Origin: Planctomycetota bacterium
GTDB taxonomy: Bacteria; Planctomycetota; UBA8742; UBA2392
Length of the DNA stretch: 45,340 nucleotides
Direction of reading: 5' to 3'
Assembly: GCA_020848275.1 (NCBI GenBank)
Contig: JADLAK010000081.1
Location: 1 to 45,340, forward strand
The notes beneath the pieces are model-generated. The model did not search any database, was not told the DNA's origin, and saw only the letters and a program-made list of their open reading frames with translations. Every line of letters starts with the position of its first letter. The stretch's first letter is position 1. Made by a program: the position numbers and the translations under genes. Shown here in pieces: positions 32,301 to 42,135 of this stretch.

Positions 32301-35300
32301 TTACTTCTTTTTAAAGGTCACCGGCACGTCGACGGTCTGGCCTGCCGTGACCGTAAACGCGGCGCTCGCAGGCTGGTAAGCGGGGTGCGTGAACGAAATC
32401 GTGTAGCTGTCCTGCGGCAGGTCCCGAATCACAAACGCGTTTTCGTTTTCGCTCTGGATCACCGTGCCGTCGCCGTTGACGAAATCGAAGATTGTAAATC
32501 GCTTCTTGAACAGGTTGCCCGCGCTGTCGCGAATTTCGTACGTGAGCTCGTAGGCTTCGTCGAGGTTCAGGCCGCCGTCGACGATCACTTTCGCGCTGCC
32601 CGAGGTCACAATGGTAAATTCGACCGCGGCCGTTTTGCCGCTCTCGACCACCACGCCGTTAACCGTGCAGGGCGCGTAACCCGAAATCTGCAGCGTGACC
32701 GAGTACGTGCCGGGTGGCAGATAACTAATCGTGAACTCCTTCTTGTCGTTCAACCGCACCACGCCGCCGAACGGGAGTTGCAGCGCGTCGCCGTTGGCGT
32801 CTTCGATGATCGCCGCCGCACCCCAGCCCATCGGCGTCGCGGGTTTAATACCATCGAGTCCCTTGGCTGTGCCCATGATCGCGCCGGTATCGCGCGTAAT
32901 CACGAGGTGCAGGTTTAATACGCTCTGGCGCGCGTCGATGTAAGGCCTGCGTACGGCGCCGATGTTGTTGGCAATTGCCGTCACGCGATAGAAGCCGGGC
33001 GACAGCCCTTTGATCTCGAACGTGCCCTTTTCCTTGTCGTAGCTGCCGGGCACGGCCATCAGGCCCTCGATGGCGCTGATGTCGCCGTGGTCCTTGTCGC
33101 GGTCGGCACCCTTGGCGCTGACGGGCCCGGCATACACCGTCACGTTACCCTCGGGCAACTTGCCGTCTTCAAGCGCGACCGTGCCGCGAATGGTGACGGT
33201 AAAAAACGCGATGTCGCGCTGGACATCGCCGGCCTTGTCGACCACGACCTCGATGCGCACCAGCGTCGGGAACATGCTGTCGCTGCGCTGCTCGCAGATG
33301 TGGTAGCGGCCCAGAGGCAGGTTGCGGAACTCGTAGTTGCCTAGCTTGTCAGTCTTGGTCGTCATCACCGTAGTGCCCTTGCGGCCCGCGCCGGCCAGCA
33401 CAATCGTTTGCTCGGCATACACCGCGCCGTCCATCGTGACACGGCCGTACAGCCGCGCAAAACCCGGCCGCGCCTCGTAAATGTCAAAGCGCGTACGCCC
33501 TCCGGCCTTCACACTCGCCATGTTGCTGATGTTGGGCAGCATGAACGATTCCGGCTTGCCCTCGTTGCGCTGCACGAGGTACGTGCCCGCGCCCAGCCCC
33601 GTGAGTTCGTAGTTACCGCCGCGGTCGGTGAACGCCGTGCGCACCGCGATGTCGCCGTCAGCGGTCAGGCGCGCGCAGGTGACCGCCGCGCCAGCCACAC
33701 CGTGCTGGTCGCCGTCGAAAACTTTGCCGTAGATCGTCCCGCCCGTCGCCAGCGTGATGTTGTAAGTCGTGGTTTCGCCCGCCTTGACCTCCAGCGCCTT
33801 GCTGATGTGTTTGGCGTACAGGCGGCTGTTGGCCACGACGACATGCGGCTTGGCGGGCAGGTTCTTGATGACGTAATTGCCCTTGGCGTCGGTGAGAATC
33901 GAGGGTGGAAACAGCGGGTGCTCGCCGCGGTCGGGCAGCGCCTCGCCAAAGAAGCTGCGCATCACGGTCTGAAGTTGTGGGTGGCTGTCGGCGCGGAACG
34001 CCGCAACCGGAACGCCCTCGAGCGGGTCGCCGTGTTCGTCGGTAATCACGCCGGCGATCATGCCCGCAACCTCGAGCGTGAAATTCGCCTCGAAGCTTTG
34101 ACCCGCGACTGTCTGCACCGTGGTTTCCTGCGAGCAATAGCCGTCGGCGCTGGCCGACAGCGAACATTTGCGCACCGGCAGGCCGTCGAGCGTGTAGCTG
34201 CCGTCCTCGGCGCTTTTGGTGCTGATCAAACGCGGCGGCGTGGTGATGCCCGCAACGAACTCTGCGCCCACCTCATATTCCGTCCCGTTGTAGCGCACCT
34301 CCGCGCCGGCAATGGGCGTGCCGGTTTTGGCCGTGACCTTGCCGCGGACGGTTGCGGCGGCCTCCAGCAATATGTCCGGTGCGCTTACCGGCTTGCCCGC
34401 CAGCGGTTTCACGCGCACGGAAACCATGCCCAGCCCCGGCGCACTGGCGCGAAGCTCGACGGAGCCAAACAACAGTTCGTCGCCCGCGCCGCGGCCCTGA
34501 GATTCGATGGCGGGCGGCGCCTCAAGACGGTATTTACCGTCGACGTCAGTGAGGACGAGACCGAGATCGCCGCCCAGCGGCGTGCCCATCGCCACGGTCG
34601 CGCCGACGACCGGCGAGCTGTCGTCCTTGCGCAGCACGCGGCCGGTGATTTCGGCGGCCTTGACGAGCATGAATGGCAGCAATTCAACGTTGGAACCTTC
34701 GCCGAGTTCGACGACGGCGCGGCCGCGCGTGCTGGGGTTGAGTTCGTTGGCGATCCAACCGGGTTTGCTTGCGACGATCGTCAGCGGACCCGGTGGAAGC
34801 TGGTTGACCTCGAAGCTGCCGTCGCCGAGCGTCTTGATGGGTTTCAACTTGGCCATCAGCGCGCCCAGGCGCGCAAGGCGCTCGTCTTTGTGCTGCGGCT
34901 CGACGGTAATCGTCGCGCCCTCGATCGGGTCACGCGTCGCGGCGTCCAGCACCAGCCCAAACACCCGCGACGGCCGATGAAGGACTAGTTTGAGACCTTC
35001 GACTACCGGCGCGGACTCAAATGACACAGACGCCGCAAAACTGTATTCCTGTCCGTTGTAGATTGCGCAGTGCGGCCCTTGATCAAGAGTTGCCGCAAAC
35101 TCGAACTCACCTTGCGAAAACGTCGAAAACGTGACGGTGTCCCCCACCAACATCATGAAAGGTTCGCGGTAAAGGCTTACCTTGACACCCGGTAACGGCT
35201 CGTCGTCGCCGTTGACAACGATGCCGCGGACAATAGATCCGACCGTCCCGATTTTCTTTTCCGGAACATAATCCTTGGCCGAAGGCGGGAATTCGACATC

Positions 35301-35504
35301 GTCAAGATTGGCGGGCATCGGCCTATCTCGTGACGACCCGGAATTCGCGGCAGGTCTGCGGTTGTCCTTCGGGTCGGCAGCGACGGTATTGTTCGCGCGC
35401 GAAGCCGGGCGCTGAGGATTGAGGACAAAGAAATAGACGCCTCCCGCCATCAACAGCACCACAGCGAGCAAAGCCAGTAACAACGTGCGATCATTCTGCC
35501 GCAT
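32301..35504 (-). CDS. Giant membrane-anchored protein of carboxypeptidase-regulatory-like repeats
   Basis: A 1067-residue protein. The N-terminal anchor (LLLALLAVVLLMAGGVYFFVL) is followed by a Pro/Ser/Asn linker. The rest consists of about eight or more Ig-like beta-sandwich units of the carboxypeptidase regulatory-like (CarboxypepD_reg) type. Each starts with a hydrophobic-G-x-V/I strand and contains a P-x-x-G-x-x-V turn: VRGKVTAKTGTPIAGAEV, IAGVITDEHGDPLEGVPV, IYGKVFDGDQHGVAGAAV, LYGRVTMDGAVYAEQTIV, IRGTVALEDGKLPEGNVT. Units often end in a GxYxxxxLPxG motif. Such proteins are common in Planctomycetes and Bacteroidota cell surfaces and typically bind or scaffold. No catalytic domain is seen. 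Confidence 0.85.
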   Translation of the reverse strand: MRQNDRTLLLALLAVVLLMAGGVYFFVLNPQRPASRANNTVAADPKDNRRPAANSGSSRDRPMPANLDDVEFPPSAKDYVPEKKIGTVGSIVRGIVVNGDDEPLPGVKVSLYREPFMMLVGDTVTFSTFSQGEFEFAATLDQGPHCAIYNGQEYSFAASVSFESAPVVEGLKLVLHRPSRVFGLVLDAATRDPIEGATITVEPQHKDERLARLGALMAKLKPIKTLGDGSFEVNQLPPGPLTIVASKPGWIANELNPSTRGRAVVELGEGSNVELLPFMLVKAAEITGRVLRKDDSSPVVGATVAMGTPLGGDLGLVLTDVDGKYRLEAPPAIESQGRGAGDELLFGSVELRASAPGLGMVSVRVKPLAGKPVSAPDILLEAAATVRGKVTAKTGTPIAGAEVRYNGTEYEVGAEFVAGITTPPRLISTKSAEDGSYTLDGLPVRKCSLSASADGYCSQETTVQTVAGQSFEANFTLEVAGMIAGVITDEHGDPLEGVPVAAFRADSHPQLQTVMRSFFGEALPDRGEHPLFPPSILTDAKGNYVIKNLPAKPHVVVANSRLYAKHISKALEVKAGETTTYNITLATGGTIYGKVFDGDQHGVAGAAVTCARLTADGDIAVRTAFTDRGGNYELTGLGAGTYLVQRNEGKPESFMLPNISNMASVKAGGRTRFDIYEARPGFARLYGRVTMDGAVYAEQTIVLAGAGRKGTTVMTTKTDKLGNYEFRNLPLGRYHICEQRSDSMFPTLVRIEVVVDKAGDVQRDIAFFTVTIRGTVALEDGKLPEGNVTVYAGPVSAKGADRDKDHGDISAIEGLMAVPGSYDKEKGTFEIKGLSPGFYRVTAIANNIGAVRRPYIDARQSVLNLHLVITRDTGAIMGTAKGLDGIKPATPMGWGAAAIIEDANGDALQLPFGGVVRLNDKKEFTISYLPPGTYSVTLQISGYAPCTVNGVVVESGKTAAVEFTIVTSGSAKVIVDGGLNLDEAYELTYEIRDSAGNLFKKRFTIFDFVNGDGTVIQSENENAFVIRDLPQDSYTISFTHPAYQPASAAFTVTAGQTVDVPVTFKKK

Positions 35505-35551
35505 GGCCCGATTCTAGCGATTAGGCCGCCATGAAACAGCCCGCGTTAAGC

Positions 35552-35575
35552 GTGGCTGGGGCCTCCGTGCCCCAG
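35552..35575 (+). repeat. GTGG-headed REP hairpin (variant loop)
   Basis: GTGG followed by CTGGGGC-CTCCGT-GCCCCAG, a close relative of the pair that flanks the RAYT gene, 55 bp outside it. It is direct with respect to the unit at 35607. Confidence 0.7.
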
Positions 35576-35606
35576 ACCGCGTTTTCTAAACCGCCCGAAT
35601 TCAGGC

Positions 35607-35629
35607 GTGGCTGGGGCCGCTGGCCCCAG
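35607..35629 (+). repeat. REP unit, left flank of RAYT
   Basis: GTGG head then hairpin CTGGGGCC-GCT-GGCCCCAG. It is the exact reverse complement of 36306-36328. It lies ten bases beyond the 3' end of the transposase gene. Confidence 0.9.
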
Positions 35630-35638
35630 GGAGTCGGA

Positions 35639-36277
35639 TCAATCAGTCGACTTCTCTAGACCGAAATACCCGGGCGCAACATCGACCCACGTCCACCTCT
35701 TGAGCCCCGATCTCCACGGGTTTTCAAGAACGTATTGCACGCTTGAAGCCAACTCCGCGTCGTCACGAACAAGGCGATCAAAGTATTCGTCCTGCCAGAA
35801 CGTACCCTCGCGGTTCAGCAACTTGTTGACCTGATGCGCCGTGAACGATTTCCATGTGTGCAACAACTTTTCCAATCCCCATTCCGCTACGGGCCGCACA
35901 ACGACATGCACGTGATTGGGCATAATGCACCATGCGATCAGCTTGTATCGCTGCTCGTCGAAATGCTTCAGGCATTCGACAACGATCGCGGCCACTCGAT
36001 CGTCCCGCAGTAGACATTCGCCAGTGCCAGCGTCCAAAAGACGCTCGAATTCCTCTGACCAAAGATGTCGAAGCTGTTCAAGGTCGCGTCGGCGGTCGAA
36101 AATGCCGCGCGCTCCGAACTCACGCGAAAGACTTCGACGTCGGGTAAGCAACTTTTCTACTGCTTCCGTTGGAAGGGAGTCCGCCAGCCGGAAAGTCACA
36201 GAGTACGTCGCGCCATCCTGTTCCCAATGTGGCAGGAATGTGCTCCTGCGCTTACGAATGGGCTTGGATGGGTCCAT
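35639..36277 (-). CDS. REP-associated tyrosine transposase (RAYT, Y1/HUH family)
   Basis: A 212-residue protein of the IS200-like Y1 transposase superfamily. The metal-binding HUH motif is PNHVHVVV (His122, His124). The helix with the putative nucleophile, WQDEYFDRLVRDDAEL (Tyr165), is followed by the RAYT signature YVLENPWRSGL. It has an N-terminal extension typical of RAYTs (HWEQDGATYSVTFRLADSLP). Such enzymes cut and join single-stranded REP hairpins at a GTRG tetranucleotide. The flanking inverted GTGG hairpins make this assignment firm. The frame is intact with no stop or shift, so it may be active. It lies between a repeat-protein gene and an NPCBM gene, both minus strand. Confidence 0.93.
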   Translation of the reverse strand: MDPSKPIRKRRSTFLPHWEQDGATYSVTFRLADSLPTEAVEKLLTRRRSLSREFGARGIFDRRRDLEQLRHLWSEEFERLLDAGTGECLLRDDRVAAIVVECLKHFDEQRYKLIAWCIMPNHVHVVVRPVAEWGLEKLLHTWKSFTAHQVNKLLNREGTFWQDEYFDRLVRDDAELASSVQYVLENPWRSGLKRWTWVDVAPGYFGLEKSTD

Positions 36278-36305
36278 GGTTAGATTGGACGCTCAATCAA
36301 ACTCG

Positions 36306-36328
36306 CTGGGGCCAGCGGCCCCAGCCAC
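36306..36328 (-). repeat. REP unit, right flank of RAYT
   Basis: The exact inverted copy of 35607-35629, GTGG head on the minus strand. On that strand it begins four bases after the stop codon of the NPCBM gene and precedes the RAYT start. Confidence 0.9.
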
Positions 36329-36332
36329 CTGC

Positions 36333-37577
36333 CTACCTCACCACCTTGATGTTGGCCCAGTTGGCGCGGTCCTGCACGTCGGCGTTGTCCGCCGCCGTCA
36401 CTTCCAGCACCAGCTCCTCGACGTTCACCAGTGAAATGTCGATCGCCTTCTCGCTGCTGCTGCGGCGCAGCACTCCGCTTTCGTACAGCAGCTTGCCGTC
36501 GCCGTAGATCTTGAACTCAACGCTGGCCAGGTCTCCCGCGCTGTCGTCCACGCCCGCGATACCCACAAGTTTCGAATAACCCTTGCGCAGGTTGAAGGTC
36601 AGCTTCGAAATCGCGTGCACGCCCAGGCCCTTGGCGTAGACCTTGCCGCGAATGCTGATCGGCGAGCCGCCCTGCGCGCTGTCGCGCTTGACCTTGAAAA
36701 GATGATCCTCGGGTTTGAAGTCGGCGGGCAGATAATACGGGCGCTCCTCGGGAGTTTTTCCGAACTCCATGTCGCTCAGGTAGACGTAACGACCGTTCTT
36801 GAACGTCACTGTCATCACGTTGCGTTCAGACAGCTTGATTTCCTTCAGCAGCGGGTGAACCACGACGATCTCGCCGCCGCCCCACGCTTTGACTTTGCCG
36901 CGCAGGATCGTGCCGTCGCGCAGCGTGAAAATGCCCGTGAGCTCGTTGGACGCCGCAAAAGCTTCGCGCTTGCACACAACGCCGCGCAGGCGCGACCAGG
37001 GGTACTTGTCGCCCTCGTATTTTTCGCCGTTGATCAGGTCGTTGTAGATGTTGATGCCGTCTTTGCCGATGCGCACGAGTTCCGCGCGCGGGTCCGATTC
37101 CTCGCGCTTGTCGCCCTCGGCGGCGAAATAGGCGCAGTCGTACTTCGCGTTGGCATCAAGCTCGGCCAGCACGCCGGGCTTCACGTTGCGCACTGATTCA
37201 ATGCGGCGCACATGTTCGATGCCAACGGTAAGTTCGCCAAGGCGCGGCGACGTGAACTTGAACAAGTCGTCCGCGCCACCGGGATCGTCCAGCGGCGCGC
37301 CGAACAACAGGTCGCCGTTGGTCAGCACCAGCCGCAGGGGCGTTTCGTCGGGCTTGCGTTCGACCGCCGACAAGCCCATCGAGATTTCCTCAATTTCGTC
37401 CAGGGGCACGCGCTCGGCGACATCGCTTCCCGCAACCTTGAGTTCAAGGCGGCCCTGCTGGTCGAGCTTGACGATCTCGCCTTCGGCGCCGGGCTTGAAG
37501 ATCGACGTAACTTTCGGTGCGGCGGCCAGCGGCGCGGCGAGGATTGTAAACGCAGCGAGGGCGAACAGATGTTTCAT
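36333..37577 (-). CDS. Exported NPCBM/NEW2-domain protein
   Basis: A 414-residue protein with a signal peptide (MKHLFALAAFTILAAPLAAAP). The central region is beta-rich with repeated strand-turn units (FTLRDGTILRGKVKAWGGGE, RVPLDEIEEISMGL). The C-terminal ~110 residues match the NPCBM/NEW2 module (putative carbohydrate-binding, found with GH98): GKVYAKGLGVHAISKLTFNL, FKIYGDGKLLYESG, and the ending WANIKVVR. Such proteins are very numerous in Planctomycetota and are thought to act in extracellular glycan binding. ATG 37577 is chosen because GGGAG lies five bases before it and it gives a perfect signal peptide; a longer frame to 37715 runs through a repeat. Confidence 0.85.
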   Translation of the reverse strand: MKHLFALAAFTILAAPLAAAPKVTSIFKPGAEGEIVKLDQQGRLELKVAGSDVAERVPLDEIEEISMGLSAVERKPDETPLRLVLTNGDLLFGAPLDDPGGADDLFKFTSPRLGELTVGIEHVRRIESVRNVKPGVLAELDANAKYDCAYFAAEGDKREESDPRAELVRIGKDGINIYNDLINGEKYEGDKYPWSRLRGVVCKREAFAASNELTGIFTLRDGTILRGKVKAWGGGEIVVVHPLLKEIKLSERNVMTVTFKNGRYVYLSDMEFGKTPEERPYYLPADFKPEDHLFKVKRDSAQGGSPISIRGKVYAKGLGVHAISKLTFNLRKGYSKLVGIAGVDDSAGDLASVEFKIYGDGKLLYESGVLRRSSSEKAIDISLVNVEELVLEVTAADNADVQDRANWANIKVVR

Positions 37578-37616
37578 AGGACTCCCGGTCATGGTCTGCT
37601 TGATACGTCCCGTATC

Positions 37617-37702
37617 GTGGATTGTGGAATGTGGATTGTGGATTGGAACGGGTAAATCGCCGCAGGTGCAATCCAAAATCGACAATCCAAAATCCACAAT
37701 GG
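37617..37702. repeat. Heptamer-arm hairpin (GTGGATT family)
   Basis: The left arm is GTGGATT, GTGGAAT, GTGGATT, GTGGATT, GG. The right arm is CAATCCA, AAATCGA, CAATCCA, AAATCCA, CAATGG. Both have an exact 7-bp period and they pair with few mismatches. It lies upstream of the NPCBM gene and shares no unit sequence with the ACCTGAT family, only the period. Confidence 0.85.
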
Positions 37703-37741
37703 AACGCCCTGCCAATGAGGCAGAAGGGCCGCACTAACAAT

Positions 37742-37767
37742 CCTGCCGCTGTCAGTTTGGCGGCAGG
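37742..37767. promoter_or_regulatory. Inverted repeat upstream of groEL1, possible activator site or terminator
   Basis: CCTGCCGC / GCGGCAGG forms an 8-bp stem with a 10-base loop, about 80-100 bp upstream of the sigma-54 element. This is the distance at which sigma-54 activators usually bind. It could equally be a transcript hairpin. The 37578-37911 intergenic region contains this, the heptamer hairpin and the promoter, and nothing else I can name. Confidence 0.35.
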
Positions 37768-37844
37768 ACGCTGATGCTGCTGAACTCACAGATCATAACT
37801 TGCCCGTACTAAAACAGTTACGAAGATCGCTTGTGTTTTCGCCG

Positions 37845-37861
37845 TTGGCACCTATTTTGCA
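37845..37861 (+). promoter_or_regulatory. Sigma-54 (RpoN) promoter for groEL1
   Basis: TTGGCACCTATTTTGCA matches the -24/-12 consensus TTGGCACRNNNNTTGCW at every conserved position but the R, and has the exact 10-bp gap between GG and GC. The transcript would start near 37872, giving a leader of about 40 bases to the GGAG site (37899-37902) before ATG 37912. No CIRCE operator is present in the region. Confidence 0.65.
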
Positions 37862-37911
37862 TCCCCCACTGCGACTAGCCAACCGGACAACGAAGCTCGG
37901 AGTTTATCCAC

Positions 37912-39546
37912 ATGCCCGCAAAACAACTCGTATTCGACGTTGAAGCCCGCGAAAAACTCGCCCAGGGCGTCGCCAAACTCGCCAAAGCTGTCGTCTCGAC
38001 GCTCGGCCCGCGCGGCCAGACCGCCGTTCTCGACAAAGGCTGGGGCGCGCCGATCATCACCAAGGACGGCGTCAGCGTCGCCGAAGAAATCGAACTGGGC
38101 GACGCCTATGAAAACTGCGCCGCGCAGATGGTCAAGGAAGTCGCCAGCAAGACCAGCGACGTCGCCGGCGACGGGACCACAACCGCCACGCTGCTGGCCC
38201 ACGCGATTTTCAGCGAAGGCAACAAGCGCCTGACCTCGGGCGTCAATCCCGCCCAGCTTAACCGCGGCATCAAGAAGGCCGTCGAAAAGGCCATCGAGGA
38301 ACTCAAGAAGCTTTCGCGCCCCATCGAGGGCAAGCAGGACGTCGCGTTCGTTGCGGCCATCGCCAGCAACAACGACAAGAAGGTCGGCGACCTGATCGCC
38401 AAGGCGCAGGAACAGGTTGGCAAAGAAGGCGTGATCACCGTTGAAGACGGAAAATCCGCCGAGACGGAAGTGAAAGTCGTTGAGGGCATGCAGTTCGACC
38501 GCGGCTTCCTGAGCCCCCACTTTGTGAACAAGCAGGAGTCGATGACCGTCGAATTCGACAACCCGCTGATTTTGATCCACGAAGATAAACTCGCCAGCGC
38601 GCAACCGCTGGTGCCGCTGCTTGAAAAAGTCAGCCAGGCCAATCGCCCGCTGATCATCATCGCGGAGTCCCTCGAAGGCGAGGCGCTCGCGACGCTGGTC
38701 GTCAACAAGTTGCGCGGCGTGCTCAACGTCGCCGCCGTCAAGGCGCCCGGTTACGGCGACCGCCGCAAGGCCATGCTGCAGGACGTCGCGATCTTGACCA
38801 ACGCCAAGGCGTTTATGATGGACACCGGCGACAAGGTTGAGGACGTGAAGCTTGCGGACCTCGGCACGGCCAAGAAGGTGATCATCGACGCCGATTACAC
38901 CACGATCATCCAGGGCGCGGGCAAAACCGACGCGATCAAGGCGCGCTGCAACGAGATCAAGAACGAAATCGAGCACACCAGCAGCGACTACGACAAGGAA
39001 AAGCTGCAGGAGCGCCTCGCCAAGCTCGCCGGCGGCATCGCTGTCGTCAAAGTCGGCGCCGCAACCGAGCCTGAAATGAAGGAACTCAAGGCCCGCATCG
39101 AAGACGCCTTGCACGCCACGCGTGCGGCGACAGAAGAAGGCATCGTTCCCGGCGGCGGCGTGGCCATGCTGCGCGCGGCGATCGAGGTCGCCAAGCTCAA
39201 GGGCGACAACGACGCCGAGCAGGCGGGCATCGACATCATCGCCGCCGCGCTGAAGCGCCCGATCATGCAGATCGCCGAGAACGCCGGCAAACACGGCGCG
39301 CTCGTGGCGCAAAAGGTGCTCGATAGCAAGAGCAAGAACTTCGGTTACAACGCCAACACCGACGAATACGGCGACATGTACGGCTTTGGCATCGTTGACC
39401 CGGTCAAGGTGTCGCGCACGGCGCTGCAGAACGCCGCAAGTGTGTCGGGCCTGATGCTGACCACCGACGCGATCATTACCAAGGCGCCGGAAAAGCATGA
39501 GCACGACCACGATCACGGTGAACACGGCGACGATTACGAGGACTAG
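37912..39546 (+). CDS. groEL: Chaperonin GroEL, copy 1 (acid/His-tailed)
   Basis: A 544-residue GroEL that folds client proteins in an ATP-driven double ring with GroES. The ATP-binding motifs are intact: [13 protein letters not shown] and the Asp in [11 protein letters not shown], with the signature [11 protein letters not shown]. The C-terminus is not the usual GGM repeat tail but [18 protein letters not shown], which could bind metal or alter the chamber floor. It is first in the chaperonin cluster and is preceded by the sigma-54 element. It differs clearly from copy 2 in its N-terminal region and end, so the paralogues diverged long ago. Confidence 0.98.
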   Translation: MPAKQLVFDVEAREKLAQGVAKLAKAVVSTLGPRGQTAVLDKGWGAPIITKDGVSVAEEIELGDAYENCAAQMVKEVASKTSDVAGDGTTTATLLAHAIFSEGNKRLTSGVNPAQLNRGIKKAVEKAIEELKKLSRPIEGKQDVAFVAAIASNNDKKVGDLIAKAQEQVGKEGVITVEDGKSAETEVKVVEGMQFDRGFLSPHFVNKQESMTVEFDNPLILIHEDKLASAQPLVPLLEKVSQANRPLIIIAESLEGEALATLVVNKLRGVLNVAAVKAPGYGDRRKAMLQDVAILTNAKAFMMDTGDKVEDVKLADLGTAKKVIIDADYTTIIQGAGKTDAIKARCNEIKNEIEHTSSDYDKEKLQERLAKLAGGIAVVKVGAATEPEMKELKARIEDALHATRAATEEGIVPGGGVAMLRAAIEVAKLKGDNDAEQAGIDIIAAALKRPIMQIAENAGKHGALVAQKVLDSKSKNFGYNANTDEYGDMYGFGIVDPVKVSRTALQNAASVSGLMLTTDAIITKAPEKHEHDHDHGEHGDDYED

Positions 39547-39551
39547 TTGAA

Positions 39552-39640
39552 CAGGTATCAGGTAACGGGTTTCGGGTATCAGGTTCAACCCGACACCTGA
39601 CACCTGACACCTGACACCTGACACCTGAAACCCGATACCC
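39552..39640. repeat. Heptamer-arm hairpin after groEL1
   Basis: The left arm is built of AGGTATC, AGGTAAC, GGGTTTC, GGGTATC. The right arm is GACACCT repeated five times at exact 7-bp period, then AAACCCGATACC. It is the longest and most regular copy of the ACCTGAT family and starts five bases after the groEL1 stop. Confidence 0.88.
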
Positions 39641-39668
39641 TTGCGTGAGACTGTAAATGAGGACGACT

Positions 39669-39956
39669 ATGGCTGATTGGCCCAAAGCTGACGGAACGCG
39701 CATCGAACTTGCAAGCTCGATCAAAGCCGTTGCCGGCGACGCCGACCTCGGCAGCGTCGACATGGTCGAACTCGCCCGCAGTTTCGCCTGGTGCAAGACC
39801 CAGCGCGATGCGGCGGTGAAACTTGCGAGCCTGTCCGGCGGCAAAATCGCATCGGACAAGGCCGAAGCGATCATCAAGGCAGCCTACGAGCACAACCACA
39901 AACGCGTACGCAATAACAAGAGCGACCAGGACGTAACACTAGGACGAGAAAAATAA
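39669..39956 (+). CDS. Small protein between groEL1 and groES
   Basis: A 95-residue protein, unrecognised. It is mostly helical (LGSVDMVELARSFAWCKTQRDAAVKLASLSG, then IASDKAEAIIKAAYEHNHKRVR) with a basic/acidic end. ATG 39669 follows GAGG; an ATG four codons upstream is possible. Its place inside the chaperonin operon suggests an associated role, but no sequence evidence supports a particular one. The stop is immediately followed by a REP unit. Confidence 0.6.
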   Translation: MADWPKADGTRIELASSIKAVAGDADLGSVDMVELARSFAWCKTQRDAAVKLASLSGGKIASDKAEAIIKAAYEHNHKRVRNNKSDQDVTLGREK

Positions 39957-39957
39957 T

Positions 39958-40004
39958 GTGGCGCGGGCGCCCCGCCCGCGTGTCGCCGGCGCAGGCGGCG
40001 ACTA
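39958..40004. repeat. GTGG-headed REP unit before groES
   Basis: GTGGC followed by GCGGGCG-CCC-CGCCCGC and a second palindromic stretch (GTCGCCGGC...GGCGAC). It begins one base after the TAA stop of the preceding gene. Confidence 0.75.
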
Positions 40005-40048
40005 TGCGGCCGAGGCGGTCGCACCACGAAAGGACGCAGGAGACAACC

Positions 40049-40342
40049 ATGGCCAACAAACTTCGCCCGCTGGATGACAACATTGTCGTCAAACCCGCTT
40101 CCGCCGAGGAAAAGACCGCAGGCGGTATTTATCTGCCCGACGCCGCACAGGAAAAGCCCGCCAAGGGCACCGTGGTCGCGATGGGCCCGGGCCGCTTGCT
40201 GAAGACCGGCAAACGCGTGCAGCCCGGCGTGAAAATCGGCGACACGGTGATCTACGGCAAGTACGCCGGCAACGACATCAAGATCGACAACATCGAGCAC
40301 AAGATCCTGCGCGAAGCCGAATTGCTCGCGAAGGTTGAATAG
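40049..40342 (+). CDS. groES: Co-chaperonin GroES
   Basis: A 97-residue Cpn10. It has the N-terminal LRPLDDNIVVKPAS strand, the mobile loop with the GGIYLPD contact to GroEL, the GTVVAMGPGR roof strand and the C-terminal IKIDNIEHKILREAELLAKVE. It caps both GroEL paralogues, being the only groES in the window. ATG 40049 has AGGAG seven bases before it. Its position between two groEL genes is unusual; most bacteria have a groES-groEL pair. Confidence 0.98.
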   Translation: MANKLRPLDDNIVVKPASAEEKTAGGIYLPDAAQEKPAKGTVVAMGPGRLLKTGKRVQPGVKIGDTVIYGKYAGNDIKIDNIEHKILREAELLAKVE

Positions 40343-40347
40343 TTGCA

Positions 40348-40416
40348 GGGACACGCGGAAGCGTGTCCGCGATTGACGAATAATTGACGAGTGACGGACA
40401 CGCTGCCGCGTGTCCC
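40348..40416. repeat. Paired hairpins between groES and groEL2
   Basis: Two hairpins, GGACACGC-GGAA-GCGTGTCC and GGACACGC-TGCC-GCGTGTCC, in inverted order. They share the design of the REP units (8-bp stem, 4-base loop) but lack the GTRG head, so they may form a separate family. Confidence 0.7.
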
Positions 40417-40431
40417 TACGAGAGAACGATC

Positions 40432-42036
<1,605 letters not shown>

Positions 42037-42037
42037 T

Positions 42038-42130
42038 GTAGCGCGGGCGTCCCGCCCGCAGTCGCGCCCGGTTTGGCGCGACAAGAGCAGGCAGGATGCC
42101 TGCGCTACCGCGGCCAGGATGGCCGCGCCA
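42038..42130. repeat. REP/BIME array after groEL2
   Basis: Three hairpins: a GTAGC-headed GCGGGCG-TCC-type unit one base after the groEL2 stop, an inverted unit GCAGGCA-TCC-TGCCTGC with a CTAC end, and GCGGCCA-TCC-TGGCCGC with a CCA end. Stem sequences differ while complementarity and loop stay. Confidence 0.8.
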
Positions 42131-42135
42131 GAGCC

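Larger units (their letters stand above)
35607..36328. mobile_element. RAYT gene with terminal inverted REP units
   Basis: A transposase gene bounded by a 23-bp perfect inverted repeat. Each repeat is itself a hairpin with a GTGG head, the arrangement expected of a REP-associated tyrosine transposase locus (REPtron). Domesticated single-copy RAYTs disperse REPs rather than themselves; whether this one still does is not known. Confidence 0.8.

Noticed and set aside
37578..37715. Longer NPCBM protein starting at 37715.
   Set aside because: The extra 46 codons would be translated from the heptamer repeat; the ATG at 37577 has a good ribosome site and starts a perfect signal peptide.
37780..37911. 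CIRCE operator (TTAGCACTC-N9-GAGTGCTAA) upstream of groEL1.
   Set aside because: No match or half-site seen; the region instead has a sigma-54 element.
39552..39640. CRISPR-like array, because of the regular repeats.
   Set aside because: Units are only 7 bp and contiguous without spacers; the arms are mutually complementary; no cas genes are present.
40348..40416. Hairpins between groES and groEL2 as an attenuator or heat-shock RNA thermometer.
   Set aside because: They recur as an inverted pair of the same type as the dispersed REP-like units and do not cover the groEL2 ribosome site.
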